DNA of 64,000 nt from Petrimonas sulfuriphila (GCF_051201015.1 NZ_JBPEHI010000002.1); one strand, 5' to 3'. Positions 33,505-42,412 are shown, counted from the first letter of the stretch. Notes: generated from the letters alone by a model not told the origin. A program made the numbers and translations.

Positions 33505-33828
33505 TTAATTTAATGCGTCATATTTTTCTGCTAATTCATCACACGTCATGCTTTCAAAATCATCACACTCAAGAGGCATTCTTGTTAGGTGCTCAATATC
33601 CAAATTACGGTGTTCCGCCTTGTATGAATACATATTCGTTTGTTTCTTTTCGCACGTAAAAATCCTGTACCCATCCTTAATCTCCATTTTTAAATGTTTG
33701 CAGAATTCAAAACACTTATGTTTATTATTTGGATTGTCTCTGCATTTTCTTTCGTGCTTAAATAATGCGCCCGCATTGGTGCTTGTTTTCGGGCAAAAAT
33801 CACATTTATACGCTTCTATTTTTTTCAT
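33505..33828 (-). CDS. Zinc-finger phage protein
   Basis: 107 residues. CDFCPKTSTNAGALFKHERKC is a C2H2/C2HC-like finger and a second Cys pair (CFEFCKH) follows. Early protein of unknown role; may bind nucleic acid or protein. Confidence 0.6.
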   Translation of the reverse strand: MKKIEAYKCDFCPKTSTNAGALFKHERKCRDNPNNKHKCFEFCKHLKMEIKDGYRIFTCEKKQTNMYSYKAEHRNLDIEHLTRMPLECDDFESMTCDELAEKYDALN

Positions 33829-33838
33829 GTCTTGTTAT

Positions 33839-34123
33839 TTAGTCTGGTGGATCGTAAAATTCTCTCGATTGTTCAATCAATTTATTTATCTTTCTTTTAG
33901 TCATGTTCTTGAATTCATGCTGCTCGATAAACGAGTAGAACCGCTTCGCATCTTTCGTGAATATCCGGTACTCGTCCTGTGAGTATGGCGTATCTATGTT
34001 GTCGTTGTAAACCTCAATCCGCCCTGCTGTGTAATCGTAATACTTCGGGTTGAATATCATCTCTCCGGTGAATGTCAGCCACCAACTGAAACGCCTTTCG
34101 TAAAAATGCTTAATACCTTTCAT
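33839..34123 (-). CDS. Hypothetical protein
   Basis: 94 residues, basic and aromatic (FYERRFSWWLTFTGE at the N-terminus), no transmembrane pattern. Overlaps RusA gene end by 4 nt. Confidence 0.5.
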   Translation of the reverse strand: MKGIKHFYERRFSWWLTFTGEMIFNPKYYDYTAGRIEVYNDNIDTPYSQDEYRIFTKDAKRFYSFIEQHEFKNMTKRKINKLIEQSREFYDPPD

Positions 34124-34473
34124 ACTTCAATTATCTCAAACTCAACTCGTGGATTCGCCTTGTCAACGAACTTCTGTGCGACTATCTTTATACAGTTCCG
34201 GTCATTTTCAATCGCTCCGCACGACTGCAACATATCTAAAAGGACTTTGAAACTATTGTCAAGGTCTGGACGTTGTGATGAATTGAAAACATCTACATAC
34301 AGTTCAAACAAGCCCTTTATTCCCTTGTTTCTATATTCGTTACATTGCAGGTAAAAACTCTTTTCATACGCCTTTAAAGCGGGTGTTTTGGCTAAACTGC
34401 CGTGCCCGTGTATAGTGATTATCCTGTAACAATTGCTCTTTGATGGTATCTGCCCCAATATTGTCTGTTTCAT
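34120..34473 (-). CDS. RusA-like Holliday junction resolvase
   Basis: 117 residues. A core RPDLDNSFKVLLDMLQ with the paired acidic residues and IENDR afterwards match the RusA family, which resolves phage recombination intermediates. Clusters with replication genes and overlaps its neighbours by 4 nt. Confidence 0.85.
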   Translation of the reverse strand: MKQTILGQIPSKSNCYRIITIHGHGSLAKTPALKAYEKSFYLQCNEYRNKGIKGLFELYVDVFNSSQRPDLDNSFKVLLDMLQSCGAIENDRNCIKIVAQKFVDKANPRVEFEIIEV

Positions 34474-34787
34474 ATCATATCAAAATAGCTCATTGCTAAA
34501 CCCTTATCGTCATCATCCACATTAGCCATAACCAGATTGTAAAGGTCTGTCTGCCTACGTCTGTATTCTCCGCTTTCATCGTAAATATGATGATGCTCCC
34601 TGCAACTTATAATCAAATTCCACTCCTCTGTATAGTATTTAGGAAAGCGTGATTTTGGTAACAGATGTGCCAAATCGTTTCCATATTTTCCGCAGAAATG
34701 ACACACTTTGGGTAACCCCTGCTTTATCTTATGTAGTACTGCGTTTTTCTTTGTCTGTTTTTTGCTTACTTGTCTCATAATGCACAT
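34470..34787 (-). CDS. HNH nuclease-like protein
   Basis: 105 residues, basic N-terminus, CHFCGKYGNDLAHLLPKSRFP...ISCREHHHIYD with conserved Cys pair and His residues of an HNH finger. ATG overlaps the previous stop (TAATG). May take part in recombination with RusA. Confidence 0.7.
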   Translation of the reverse strand: MCIMRQVSKKQTKKNAVLHKIKQGLPKVCHFCGKYGNDLAHLLPKSRFPKYYTEEWNLIISCREHHHIYDESGEYRRRQTDLYNLVMANVDDDDKGLAMSYFDMI

Positions 34788-35344
34788 TATTTATACACCC
34801 ATCTGAAACCTCCACAAGTTCCGTTTTTGCGTTTAATTGATTCTCTTATGTTTGGCTCGTGTATGTTTAATTCTCTATTTGCCTGATATGCAGACTTAAA
34901 CTCTTTTATAAAATCACCATTTAGACTAAATTGCAATACTGGTCTTTCTGCTGTTTTTGCTCCATTTTTAATCCTCGTTGTGAGGCGTTTATTCATACCA
35001 TTTGCGTATTTAATATTATAAGAAACACTACACCACTCTAAATTTTCCACCATGTTATTCTGTTTATTTTCGTCAATGTGGTTTACTTGTGGATATTCAT
35101 TCGGGTTTATTAAAAATGATTCTGCGACCAACCTGTGAACGTACTTGTCTGTCTCTTTATGTTTCTTATATAGTTTTACATACAAATAACCCTTACCGTT
35201 ATCGTATTTATTTACTATTCTTTCTTTTATAGTCCTGTAACTTCTACCAAAAGGAACAATTCTCTCAAGTGATTTTACATTACCATAATTACTAATCTGA
35301 TACATATTTTCAAATCCAACTATATCTTTCCAAATCTCTTTCAT
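34787..35344 (-). CDS. NUMOD4/HNH free-standing homing endonuclease
   Basis: 185 residues. NUMOD4 (EIWKDIVGFENMYQISNYGNVKSLER), an HNH core (QVNHIDENKQNN...LEWCS) and a C-terminal NUMOD1-like part. A selfish mobile endonuclease inserted between the methylase and HNH-like gene; it may have created the short CxxC micro-ORF upstream. Confidence 0.9.
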   Translation of the reverse strand: MKEIWKDIVGFENMYQISNYGNVKSLERIVPFGRSYRTIKERIVNKYDNGKGYLYVKLYKKHKETDKYVHRLVAESFLINPNEYPQVNHIDENKQNNMVENLEWCSVSYNIKYANGMNKRLTTRIKNGAKTAERPVLQFSLNGDFIKEFKSAYQANRELNIHEPNIRESIKRKNGTCGGFRWVYK

Positions 35345-35372
35345 AATTTCAAATTGTTAATTGCAACTAATT

Positions 35373-35432
35373 TTATGTCAACCTGAATCGTTGTTTGCAA
35401 TATTTGCATCTGTATAGCTTTTCATCGTTCAC
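35373..35432 (-). CDS. 19-residue CxxC micro-ORF
   Basis: GTG start overlapping the cytosine methylase stop (GTGA). Encodes CKYCKQRF, like the end of a zinc finger. It could be a real mini-protein or the remnant of a gene interrupted by the homing endonuclease. Confidence 0.3.
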   Translation of the reverse strand: MNDEKLYRCKYCKQRFRLT

Positions 35433-36079
35433 GGCTGATAATTTATGTTGTCAAATAATGTTCCTTGTTCGTATTTCTGCAATGAATTGGTGGCGCAATC
35501 AAGTATGTGCCTACCGGTTGATGGGTGGACGCAATTTCTGTAAATCTGGTCTTTTCTGCTGTTTATTTTGAAATTTGAAAGATCAAATCCGTGAAGATTA
35601 ATCCACTCTTTTGCACTTCCCCTGTTAATATCCGAATTCACAACCTCTGTCTTTAATATTGTGAAGCTGCTCCAGAACAAATGACGACCAAGTTTTATCG
35701 TTGGTAGTATTAACGGCTCGTAATACGGTGTTACGTTTTCCACCACCCATTGACCATTAAAATAATTCTGCAAGAAAATTATTTCCTGATAAAGTTTCAT
35801 ATCCGGGTATTTCTTCGCCACCCTGTTGTCGTTTTTCCAACCGAATAAACGCAGCCTTGAATGTGTCTGGCACGGTGGGCTACTCCAGATAAAATCATAT
35901 TCGGGATAATGGTCTAATAGGTATTGATGGGCATCTCCAACAACTACTGTATCACCAGGAAAATAATGTCGGTAAACATTAGCTATATCTTCACGATATT
36001 CAACAGCTGTAATTTCATGCTCATCTCCCCATAGTTTCCTATTCCCTCCAATCCCCGCATATAAATTCAATATCTTCAT
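35429..36079 (-). CDS. DNA cytosine-5 methyltransferase (short)
   Basis: 216 residues, small for the family. Motif I NLYAGIGGNR, motif IV SSPPCQTHSR with the catalytic Cys after PP, and motif VI VVENVTPYY are visible, but the target recognition region is short. Orphan phage C5-MTases protect the genome from host restriction. No restriction gene is nearby. Confidence 0.85.
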   Translation of the reverse strand: MKILNLYAGIGGNRKLWGDEHEITAVEYREDIANVYRHYFPGDTVVVGDAHQYLLDHYPEYDFIWSSPPCQTHSRLRLFGWKNDNRVAKKYPDMKLYQEIIFLQNYFNGQWVVENVTPYYEPLILPTIKLGRHLFWSSFTILKTEVVNSDINRGSAKEWINLHGFDLSNFKINSRKDQIYRNCVHPSTGRHILDCATNSLQKYEQGTLFDNINYQP

Positions 36080-36150
36080 ATCATATAAATCCTCTAACTG
36101 TTAATCGTTCGTTTAAATTCAATATCTTCATCCGTTTTAAGGCTCGATAA
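36080..36150. other. Short spacer between the methylase genes
   Basis: Contains AATTTAAAAATATC-like repeats of the gene ends; no ORF recognised. Confidence 0.3.
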
Positions 36151-36279
36151 TCATTTCCGCAATACCTCTTCATTCAGTCCGCAAAGTGCCGAAATTTCGC
36201 TTACAAGTGCGCAGTATTGGTATGTGTTGCGGTGCTCCTTGTCGGTGATGGTTTGATGAATAGCGGATAGTACTGCCAT
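36151..36279 (-). CDS. Coupled micro-ORF, 42 residues
   Basis: MAVLSAIHQTITDKEHRN...LCGLNEEVLRK is short and helical. Its ATG shares a base with the stop of the N4/N6 methylase gene (TGATG), typical of translational coupling. Between the two methylases; role unknown. Confidence 0.6.
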   Translation of the reverse strand: MAVLSAIHQTITDKEHRNTYQYCALVSEISALCGLNEEVLRK

Positions 36280-37136
36280 CAGAACAATGTACCCTGTGTT
36301 TTCTCAAACTCCATCATCCTGACATTCTTTACCGCCTCATCAAAGTATGATTTTTTAAGCTCAAATCCGATTCCATATCTGTCAAGCTCTATCGACTTGT
36401 AAACTTCCGAACCAATACCCATGAATGGAGTTAAAACGGTATCTCCCCTGTTGCTCCATAATGAAACAGCCCTCTCGATCGTATCAAGCTGCAGCGGTGC
36501 TATATGCTTCTCGTCTTTTTCCGACCTCGCATTCTGCTTGTTTAGCGTATTTGAGTAGTCAATGTCATACCATACCGGGCTCGCCCACTTTTGCCACGTA
36601 TCAACGTTTATATCGCAATGAACTGGATTTACGTGTTCTCCATCCTTTCTAAATACTAAAAGATAATCAGGTATTCCAACCCTGCTCATCGCACTATCTT
36701 TCCTTAGCTGCTTGTGAAGAAGACCGAGTGCCTTTGTTCGCTGCATTTCTGTTACCGGATTTTTCCAGATTGTTACCCTCGAATGATATATGAATCCTGC
36801 ATCCTCGAATGACTTTAAAATCATCCCAGAAAAATCCCTTAATCCGATATATCCCTCTTTCCCTTTTTGGATAGGCAAATCCATGCAATGAACAGCAACA
36901 ATACGACCGCTCCACATAACCCTGTATAATTCATCTACAAGGAAGTTGAATGCCGTAAAAAACTCGTTGTAGTCTTTTGAGTTACCCATATCCTCTATTT
37001 CATCTGAATAAACGTAAAGCTCTGAAAATGGAGGACTGAATATTGAAAATCCTATCGTTTCGTCCGGTATCTGCTTGATTAATTTTACGCAGTCTCCGTG
37101 ATAAATTGCTGCTTTTTCTGAAATGTATGTATCCAT
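36279..37136 (-). CDS. Beta-class N4/N6 DNA methyltransferase
   Basis: 285 residues with the catalytic SPPF motif at 34-37 (early in the protein, beta class) and the SAM-binding FMGIGSE about residue 244. The N-terminal AIYHGDCVKLI is also typical. SPPF/SPPY is seen in both N4-cytosine and N6-adenine enzymes. It overlaps the helicase gene by 52 nt, so the two are expressed together. Confidence 0.9.
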   Translation of the reverse strand: MDTYISEKAAIYHGDCVKLIKQIPDETIGFSIFSPPFSELYVYSDEIEDMGNSKDYNEFFTAFNFLVDELYRVMWSGRIVAVHCMDLPIQKGKEGYIGLRDFSGMILKSFEDAGFIYHSRVTIWKNPVTEMQRTKALGLLHKQLRKDSAMSRVGIPDYLLVFRKDGEHVNPVHCDINVDTWQKWASPVWYDIDYSNTLNKQNARSEKDEKHIAPLQLDTIERAVSLWSNRGDTVLTPFMGIGSEVYKSIELDRYGIGFELKKSYFDEAVKNVRMMEFEKTQGTLF

Positions 37137-38479
37137 GATGGTAATTCTATTTTTTCTGTTTTTGTAGATTTTTTTAATTCCTTTTTTACATTTATATTTC
37201 TGTTCGTAGCTCGGCTCATCTCACGCTGCATTATCTTAAACTGATTTTGTTTATCCATAATGCTTTGTCTTACATTCTGCATAGTATCGGTTATTATAAG
37301 ATAGCAGTTAACTTCATGTTGCTGACCGAACCGGTATGATCTTCGCATACCCTGATAAGTTTTTTCAAAAGAAAAATCCAGACTTGCGAATATCTGATTA
37401 TGGCAGTTCTGATAGTTTAAGCCCATTGCCCCTATCTTTAATTTTGTTATCAGTACCCTAAACTTGTTATCAGCAAATCCAAGCAGCATCATTTTTTTAT
37501 ACTCCCTGCTATCAGACCCTTTAACCTCTACCGCATCGGGTATTCTTTTCCTCAAATAATCCCCCTCCTTGTCGTGCCCTATCCATATGATGAATGATTC
37601 TTCGGATGAATTTGCAATCTGAACAGCCTTATCCAGTCTATATTCAATCGTATTCCTCAATTCTTTATGAAAATCGGTTGCACTAACCGCTAAATCGTTG
37701 AATAGCTTATACTCTCTTTGTGGAGTTTCAATATAAACCTCTTCAATATTCAATGGTGGTAAAATATATCCATCATCTGAAAAACCAATATCGGATGGAG
37801 TGGTTATCATTAATGCCCATGTGCTTACAAAATCCCAAAAAACCTTTTGAGAATGTCCTTTCAGTCTCCATTTTGTTGTCTCTCCACCATCATGGACAAA
37901 GTACATTGCCAGCATCTCGTTCCTACTCATCACATCTAAAAACTCTGCATGGTTGCAAAGCTCCATAACATCGTTCGGTGATGGCGTTGCGGTGCACGCA
38001 AGTTTATACGGCGTTTTGGCAAAAACATCAATCAGCTTTTGTTTTGTTTTACCGTCAAAATTCTTCAATATAGATGATTCATCAAGAACTATCCCGCAGA
38101 AATCGTGAACATTTATGTTATCCAGATTTTCGTAATTTGTTATATAAATTCCAACATCCGATATTCCACATTCAATCTCGTTAACAATATATCCAAATTT
38201 ATTTCCCTCTTTTATTGTTTGACCGACAACCGCCAAAGGTGCAAGTACAATAACTGATTTGTTTTCTCTATCAACTATCTTTTGTGCCCATTCAAGTTGC
38301 ATGACTGTTTTCCCCAATCCTGTGTCTGCAAATAATGCGTACTTCCCAGACCTCAACGCCTTGCCTACACAAAACTTTTGAAACGGAAACAGTTTATCGT
38401 TCATGTCTGATTCGTCAACTCCAAATCCGCTATCAATGTGTTCTATCTGTTTTGTTTTCAAAAAATCATCGTATGTCAT
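37085..38479 (-). CDS. SNF2-like SF2 helicase
   Basis: 464 residues. Walker A DTGLGKT (52-58), motif II DESS (133-136; not the usual DEAH/DEAD), motif III TATPSPND, and C-terminal motifs V/VI with YQGMRRSYRFGQ. It is typical of the SNF2-like helicases that phages carry beside DNA methylases. May unwind or remodel DNA for modification or counter host defence. Confidence 0.88.
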   Translation of the reverse strand: MTYDDFLKTKQIEHIDSGFGVDESDMNDKLFPFQKFCVGKALRSGKYALFADTGLGKTVMQLEWAQKIVDRENKSVIVLAPLAVVGQTIKEGNKFGYIVNEIECGISDVGIYITNYENLDNINVHDFCGIVLDESSILKNFDGKTKQKLIDVFAKTPYKLACTATPSPNDVMELCNHAEFLDVMSRNEMLAMYFVHDGGETTKWRLKGHSQKVFWDFVSTWALMITTPSDIGFSDDGYILPPLNIEEVYIETPQREYKLFNDLAVSATDFHKELRNTIEYRLDKAVQIANSSEESFIIWIGHDKEGDYLRKRIPDAVEVKGSDSREYKKMMLLGFADNKFRVLITKLKIGAMGLNYQNCHNQIFASLDFSFEKTYQGMRRSYRFGQQHEVNCYLIITDTMQNVRQSIMDKQNQFKIMQREMSRATNRNINVKKELKKSTKTEKIELPSWIHTFQKKQQFITETA

Positions 38480-38592
38480 TTTTTCAATATTTTTACTTTC
38501 CCCATTAATAAAAACTCCCGACCTTTCGACGTATCTACTCGGTCGGGATTTCTGCTCACATCGTCTTTCGGCTTTGTAACCTTGCGTTTCAT
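38476..38592 (-). CDS. Coupled micro-ORF, 38 residues
   Basis: A very basic peptide (MKRKVTKPKDDVSRN...GREFLLMGK). Its stop overlaps the helicase start (ATGA), and it begins just after the upstream gene. Lys/Arg-rich composition suggests nucleic acid binding. Not visible to gene callers with a 60-residue floor. Confidence 0.55.
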   Translation of the reverse strand: MKRKVTKPKDDVSRNPDRVDTSKGREFLLMGKVKILKK

Positions 38593-38594
38593 TG

Positions 38595-38900
38595 CTAATC
38601 CCCTATATTGTGTTGCTCTGCCTTTTGTTTTATATAATCCGCTTCATTGAACAACCAATCTGCCGCTTCTCTAAGCATATACTCTGCAACCTCATCTATA
38701 CTCTCGTAATCGCTCATTGGGTGATGTCTTCCACCGTCTTTCAGATTAAAGGCGTATGAGTGAATTACTCCATCGGTGAAGTCAATCGGGTCGTAGCTTT
38801 TACTGCAAGTATTATCGTCTGTCACTTCACGCATCAAGTCCTGTAATGCCTGTGCGTAACCTTTCAGATAATTCCTTTCACGTGCTGTTATCTTGTTCAT
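38595..38900 (-). CDS. Hypothetical acidic protein
   Basis: 101 residues, helical, with a His/Asp-rich middle. No family recognised. Confidence 0.5.
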   Translation of the reverse strand: MNKITARERNYLKGYAQALQDLMREVTDDNTCSKSYDPIDFTDGVIHSYAFNLKDGGRHHPMSDYESIDEVAEYMLREAADWLFNEADYIKQKAEQHNIGD

Positions 38901-38907
38901 TTCATTG

Positions 38908-39105
38908 TTAATTAATTAATCTATACTCCGCAAATCGTTTTCCGCCCCTCTCGACCATCTCCGTTTTGATGTTCAGACCGTCTCTTTTCAGGTCGAATAT
39001 TCTCGCACCTAAACGGAAACATCCGTACCGATTCAATGCTTCAATCGGTGTTATGCTCTTTCCGCTTAACAGGTGTTCTTTTATTTGAATTGTTTGTGAT
39101 TCCAT
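38908..39105 (-). CDS. HTH_39-like winged helix protein
   Basis: 65 residues. ITPIEALNRYGCFRLGARIFDLKRDGLNI follows the HTH_39 pattern (short phage helix-turn-helix with winged C-terminus). Likely a small DNA-binding regulator of the early operon. Confidence 0.75.
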   Translation of the reverse strand: MESQTIQIKEHLLSGKSITPIEALNRYGCFRLGARIFDLKRDGLNIKTEMVERGGKRFAEYRLIN

Positions 39106-39107
39106 AG

Positions 39108-39524
39108 CTATGAATTTTCAAGTTTTTCAAGACGATCTTTTAGAGACTTTATCTCATATTCCTTATTCTTTTTCAATAAAACCTCCTTTTCCTCCTCGCT
39201 CATTTCAATTTTCCCGTAATATTCCGTTGCGACGGATAATAGTTTAGATAGGCTTGATTCGTTGCACATCGACAATGGCATTTGTATTTTATCTGAATAG
39301 TTTGCATATTCAAATTCATAGCTTGTGTTTCCAAAATAAATGGCAGCAATTTGCCTGAATCCGTTAAAATAAACCCTCGGGTCAAATGTTTCACCTCCAA
39401 AATTTAACTTTATATTAAAATACTGGTTGAAAACAGTATGTACCCCGTCTTGAAACCCAATTTCTCTTCCAACTTTTATATACTTCTTAGCCAATTCAAT
39501 CAGCTTTTTTATTGTTTCTTCCAT
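39108..39524 (-). CDS. Hypothetical protein
   Basis: 138 residues, mixed alpha/beta with a C-terminal coiled coil (SEEEKEVLLKKNKEYEIKSL). No family recognised. Confidence 0.5.
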   Translation of the reverse strand: MEETIKKLIELAKKYIKVGREIGFQDGVHTVFNQYFNIKLNFGGETFDPRVYFNGFRQIAAIYFGNTSYEFEYANYSDKIQMPLSMCNESSLSKLLSVATEYYGKIEMSEEEKEVLLKKNKEYEIKSLKDRLEKLENS

Positions 39525-39540
39525 GATTTAAATTATTTTA

Positions 39541-40026
39541 CTAATTAAATAGGTCGTTTAGCAAGTCATCAATTATCTCTAAGTCATCCCTATGCTTACT
39601 GTTTCTACTTGAGTATGATTTTTTTGCCTCTATTGCGTAATTCACGTTCTGAATAAATAATTTATATTCTTTTCCGTTTCGAACAAACGTGTGTTTTGAG
39701 TGCTGCAATTCTTCATCATCAACGCTAAACACACACGTTTTCACATCAGCTATCATTGCGCCTGTTCGCTGAATTTCTTCACCATTTGTATTTGTTACTG
39801 TGTCTGACAATATCTCACCCTCAACTAGCGAAAGAAATCCTATTCTTGACAAACTCTGTCTATTGCTAATAAATAAATCAATGTCTGATATTTTTCTATT
39901 TATCAATCCGACAGCATTTAGCGCAATTGACCCCCCAAATACCGCATCTGGACAATTGCTTACAATTATATCAATTGCTTGTAATATTTCGTCAGATAGT
40001 ATTTCCCTATTCTCTAAATTCTTCAT
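39541..40026 (-). CDS. Nucleotidyltransferase-like protein
   Basis: 161 residues from ATG (an upstream TTG is weaker). GGSIALNAVGLINRKISDIDLF matches the GGS(x)nDxD core of MNT/AbiEii-type nucleotidyltransferases. A basic, Ser-rich helix follows. No partner antitoxin or HEPN gene is adjacent. It could adenylylate or otherwise modify tRNA or protein. Confidence 0.65.
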   Translation of the reverse strand: MKNLENREILSDEILQAIDIIVSNCPDAVFGGSIALNAVGLINRKISDIDLFISNRQSLSRIGFLSLVEGEILSDTVTNTNGEEIQRTGAMIADVKTCVFSVDDEELQHSKHTFVRNGKEYKLFIQNVNYAIEAKKSYSSRNSKHRDDLEIIDDLLNDLFN

Positions 40027-40049
40027 TTTATAAATAATTTTTGTGTCTG

Positions 40050-40448
40050 TCAATCTATTGAGGGAAAAGGAAGATCAATACCCTGTTTCGCAAAGAACAT
40101 CTCGATATGTTCTGCAATCTTCCCGACTTCCTCCGTTGTTAATTTTGTCGTGCTGTCCTTATCAAATAAAGCCATTTGAATAGGTCGCCATAATGTTTCC
40201 TTTACAAGTATCTGTGTGTATCTGATTTCAATCCCTGCGCCCTTAATTCCGTTAAAATGGAACATCCTGCCTTGTTCATTAAGCGTATCAGCTATCATTT
40301 CGCAATAGAGGTGGATTGCTCGGTTTTGAGAAAGGGTGCGTGATGGCTTAATTTCTTCTATCTCCACCGTTGCACCCTTTTTCTTTAAATTGCTAACCGA
40401 TACGTCAAACCTATATAGGTCTTGTTTGTCTGAAAGGTTTAGTATCAT
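40050..40448 (-). CDS. Phage recombination-associated protein (NinB-like possibility)
   Basis: 132 residues from ATG. SRTLSQNRAIHLYCEMIADTL and a later WRPIQMALFD resemble NinB-type recombination mediators in order, though similarity is not strong. It lies beside the recombination genes. Confidence 0.5.
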   Translation of the reverse strand: MILNLSDKQDLYRFDVSVSNLKKKGATVEIEEIKPSRTLSQNRAIHLYCEMIADTLNEQGRMFHFNGIKGAGIEIRYTQILVKETLWRPIQMALFDKDSTTKLTTEEVGKIAEHIEMFFAKQGIDLPFPSID

Positions 40449-40500
40449 AACCAATTAATTAAACCCCGCTACGGGAATTACCGTAACGGAGTTGTTAGTG

Positions 40501-40683
40501 TCATAACCAGAAAATTGAACCCAATCCAATTACGATAATACCTCCAATAAGGAACATATACGCAAATATTCTCTCTTTCCTTGTCAAAATGTCATCGTAC
40601 TTTAACCTGATACAGCCAAATGAAAAAATGACTATCCCGATGAATAAGAATACTCCGGTTAGAAATAGCTTGTATAATATCAT
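40501..40683 (-). CDS. Small membrane protein
   Basis: 60 residues with two hydrophobic segments (residues 5-22 and 43-59), separated by a charged loop. Candidate inner-membrane protein; could act on the host envelope. Confidence 0.5.
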   Translation of the reverse strand: MILYKLFLTGVFLFIGIVIFSFGCIRLKYDDILTRKERIFAYMFLIGGIIVIGLGSIFWL

Positions 40684-40692
40684 GTCGGTAAA

Positions 40693-40944
40693 TTAAAATG
40701 GCAGCCCACTATCATCAGCATCATTCACAAAGTCCGATGATTGAGCTTCTGGTTTCTTGTACGGCTCACTCATCGTCAAATTGAATCCCTTAATCTTTTC
40801 AGACTTCGGTATCCATAGCGCAACGTCATATTCATTTCCGTCCAATCCCTTAATCGTTCCTTTTGCGTAGGGTTGATTTCCACCCTGAACGTATTTGTCA
40901 TTTTTCCAAATCGTTCCAGTTCCGTTTTTTATCTCGTAAGCCAT
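40693..40944 (-). CDS. Single-stranded DNA-binding-like protein
   Basis: 83 residues with a beta-rich core and an acidic tail ending DDSGLPF, close to the SSB C-terminal tip (DDDIPF) that recruits partners. Located between membrane protein and exonuclease, in a recombination context. Fold not confirmed. Confidence 0.55.
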   Translation of the reverse strand: MAYEIKNGTGTIWKNDKYVQGGNQPYAKGTIKGLDGNEYDVALWIPKSEKIKGFNLTMSEPYKKPEAQSSDFVNDADDSGLPF

Positions 40945-40946
40945 AA

Positions 40947-41837
40947 TTATTTATTTTTTAAAATTGTTGATACACTTCCCTTAACCTGTGTTGTTGTTTT
41001 ATATTCTTCCGCTAAATCGGGGTAATCGACCTTAAACTTTTTCGTGTCGAACCCCTCTCTTGTGTAGTCTGCTTTTTTCGTAATGGTGAAATAATCCGTT
41101 TCCCACTTCACTACGTTGAACTTGTTGAACAAATCCTCGATCTTTTCCTGATACTCTTTTTTCTTTTCTTCGAGCGATTTTATCTGTGTTGAAAGATCGG
41201 TGAGGCTACGTACCAAATCGAGTGCGTGTTCGTTGTACTTGTCTGGCACGTTGGGTTTAGCTTCGTACCTAACTCCGTTCTTGTCGCATTCAAGCAGACG
41301 TATAACTTCTTCTTGAGGCTGTTCTTCAACCTCGACAAGTTTTGCCCCGTCTCGAATCCATATCGCAAAAAGACCCTCAATTTCAATTTCCGGGTTTAGA
41401 ATATTAAAGAAGTACTTGTATATTGAAAGTTGCCACGAAATAGAATCAAGGTCGAGCGAATAGGTTGTTTTAATATCGAGTAGCGCATTTTTACCTTTTA
41501 CTGTTCCAACCTTGTCTATTGCCGAAGCGTAATCCTTTCCATCCGTAACCAGATATTCGCTTTCAATAATTTCGATATTTTCCCTTTTCTTAAGAAGATC
41601 ATACCAGTCAGTTTCCAGTCTGTCGGAAATTCCAAACATATCAAAAGCCTCACACGCTTCGTGAATTTCAGTTCCACGCTTGGCAGCGTTATTTAAAACA
41701 TGTTCGGGTATATCCGCATATTTATTCGGGAATAACTGTCTTGAAATAATACCGGTAATTCCCTGCAATTGCTTTCCGTTTAACCAATACGTGTGATCCG
41801 CCCCCCTGAATATTACCCCGCTATTTTTTAACTTCAT
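40947..41837 (-). CDS. PD-(D/E)XK exonuclease
   Basis: 296 residues. RGTEIHEACE, AIDKVG, LLDIKTT and WQLSIYKY give the PD-(D/E)XK order of Cas4/RecB-like and YqaJ exonucleases. It pairs with the ERF recombinase immediately upstream (overlap 17 nt) to form a classic phage recombination module. The C-terminus is a charged coiled coil. Confidence 0.85.
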   Translation of the reverse strand: MKLKNSGVIFRGADHTYWLNGKQLQGITGIISRQLFPNKYADIPEHVLNNAAKRGTEIHEACEAFDMFGISDRLETDWYDLLKKRENIEIIESEYLVTDGKDYASAIDKVGTVKGKNALLDIKTTYSLDLDSISWQLSIYKYFFNILNPEIEIEGLFAIWIRDGAKLVEVEEQPQEEVIRLLECDKNGVRYEAKPNVPDKYNEHALDLVRSLTDLSTQIKSLEEKKKEYQEKIEDLFNKFNVVKWETDYFTITKKADYTREGFDTKKFKVDYPDLAEEYKTTTQVKGSVSTILKNK

Positions 41838-42411
41838 TCTCTATTCTTTTTCTTGTTTTTGTGCATTCATTTTTAAATGTATGGTTTGACTGTAAATTCA
41901 CAAACGTTTTCCAAACCTCCATTACGCTGTCAAGGTCTTTGCATTTTCCCAACGCATCCAAAGCCTGTTTCAATTCTGTTTCTATCTCGTCTTTTTCGGG
42001 TGCTTTCTTTGTCGTCATGGCTTCTTTTCCGTGAGTGTTGGTACTGTCGGCATCCTTTGTGTCATCAATACAGAACAATCCGTTTAAAGCGTATTTACGT
42101 GCGTATGAAGATGCAGCACCAGTTATTTGGCTTGCGTCCATCCCCTTTTTCGTTTCTTCCTCACGGGCAAAGGCAACGGTTGAAATCTGCGTGTTTTCCG
42201 AATTGGTTAATGTTGCTGTTGCCTTAATGTAGTACCTATCCCCGATAAGTACCATTTCATCCGACACGGTTAACACACAACCATTCTCTTTTAATATCGG
42301 CTTCACCGACTCTAAAATATCCTCTGCCGACCTGTAATTGTAACCACCGAAGTTGTTTCGTTGGCTTTTCGGTGCTTTTAATTCGCTTTGAATTTTGATT
42401 AATTCTTTCAT
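41821..42411 (-). CDS. ERF-family single-strand annealing protein
   Basis: 196 residues from the ATG after the previous stop. The core NNFGGYNYRSAEDILESVKP, KATATL and MDASQITGAASSYARKYAL are ERF signatures. ERF proteins anneal complementary ssDNA produced by a partner exonuclease, here the next gene. An upstream TTG/GTG start would overlap the neighbour. Confidence 0.9.
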   Translation of the reverse strand: MKELIKIQSELKAPKSQRNNFGGYNYRSAEDILESVKPILKENGCVLTVSDEMVLIGDRYYIKATATLTNSENTQISTVAFAREEETKKGMDASQITGAASSYARKYALNGLFCIDDTKDADSTNTHGKEAMTTKKAPEKDEIETELKQALDALGKCKDLDSVMEVWKTFVNLQSNHTFKNECTKTRKRIENEVKK

Positions 42412-42412
42412 G

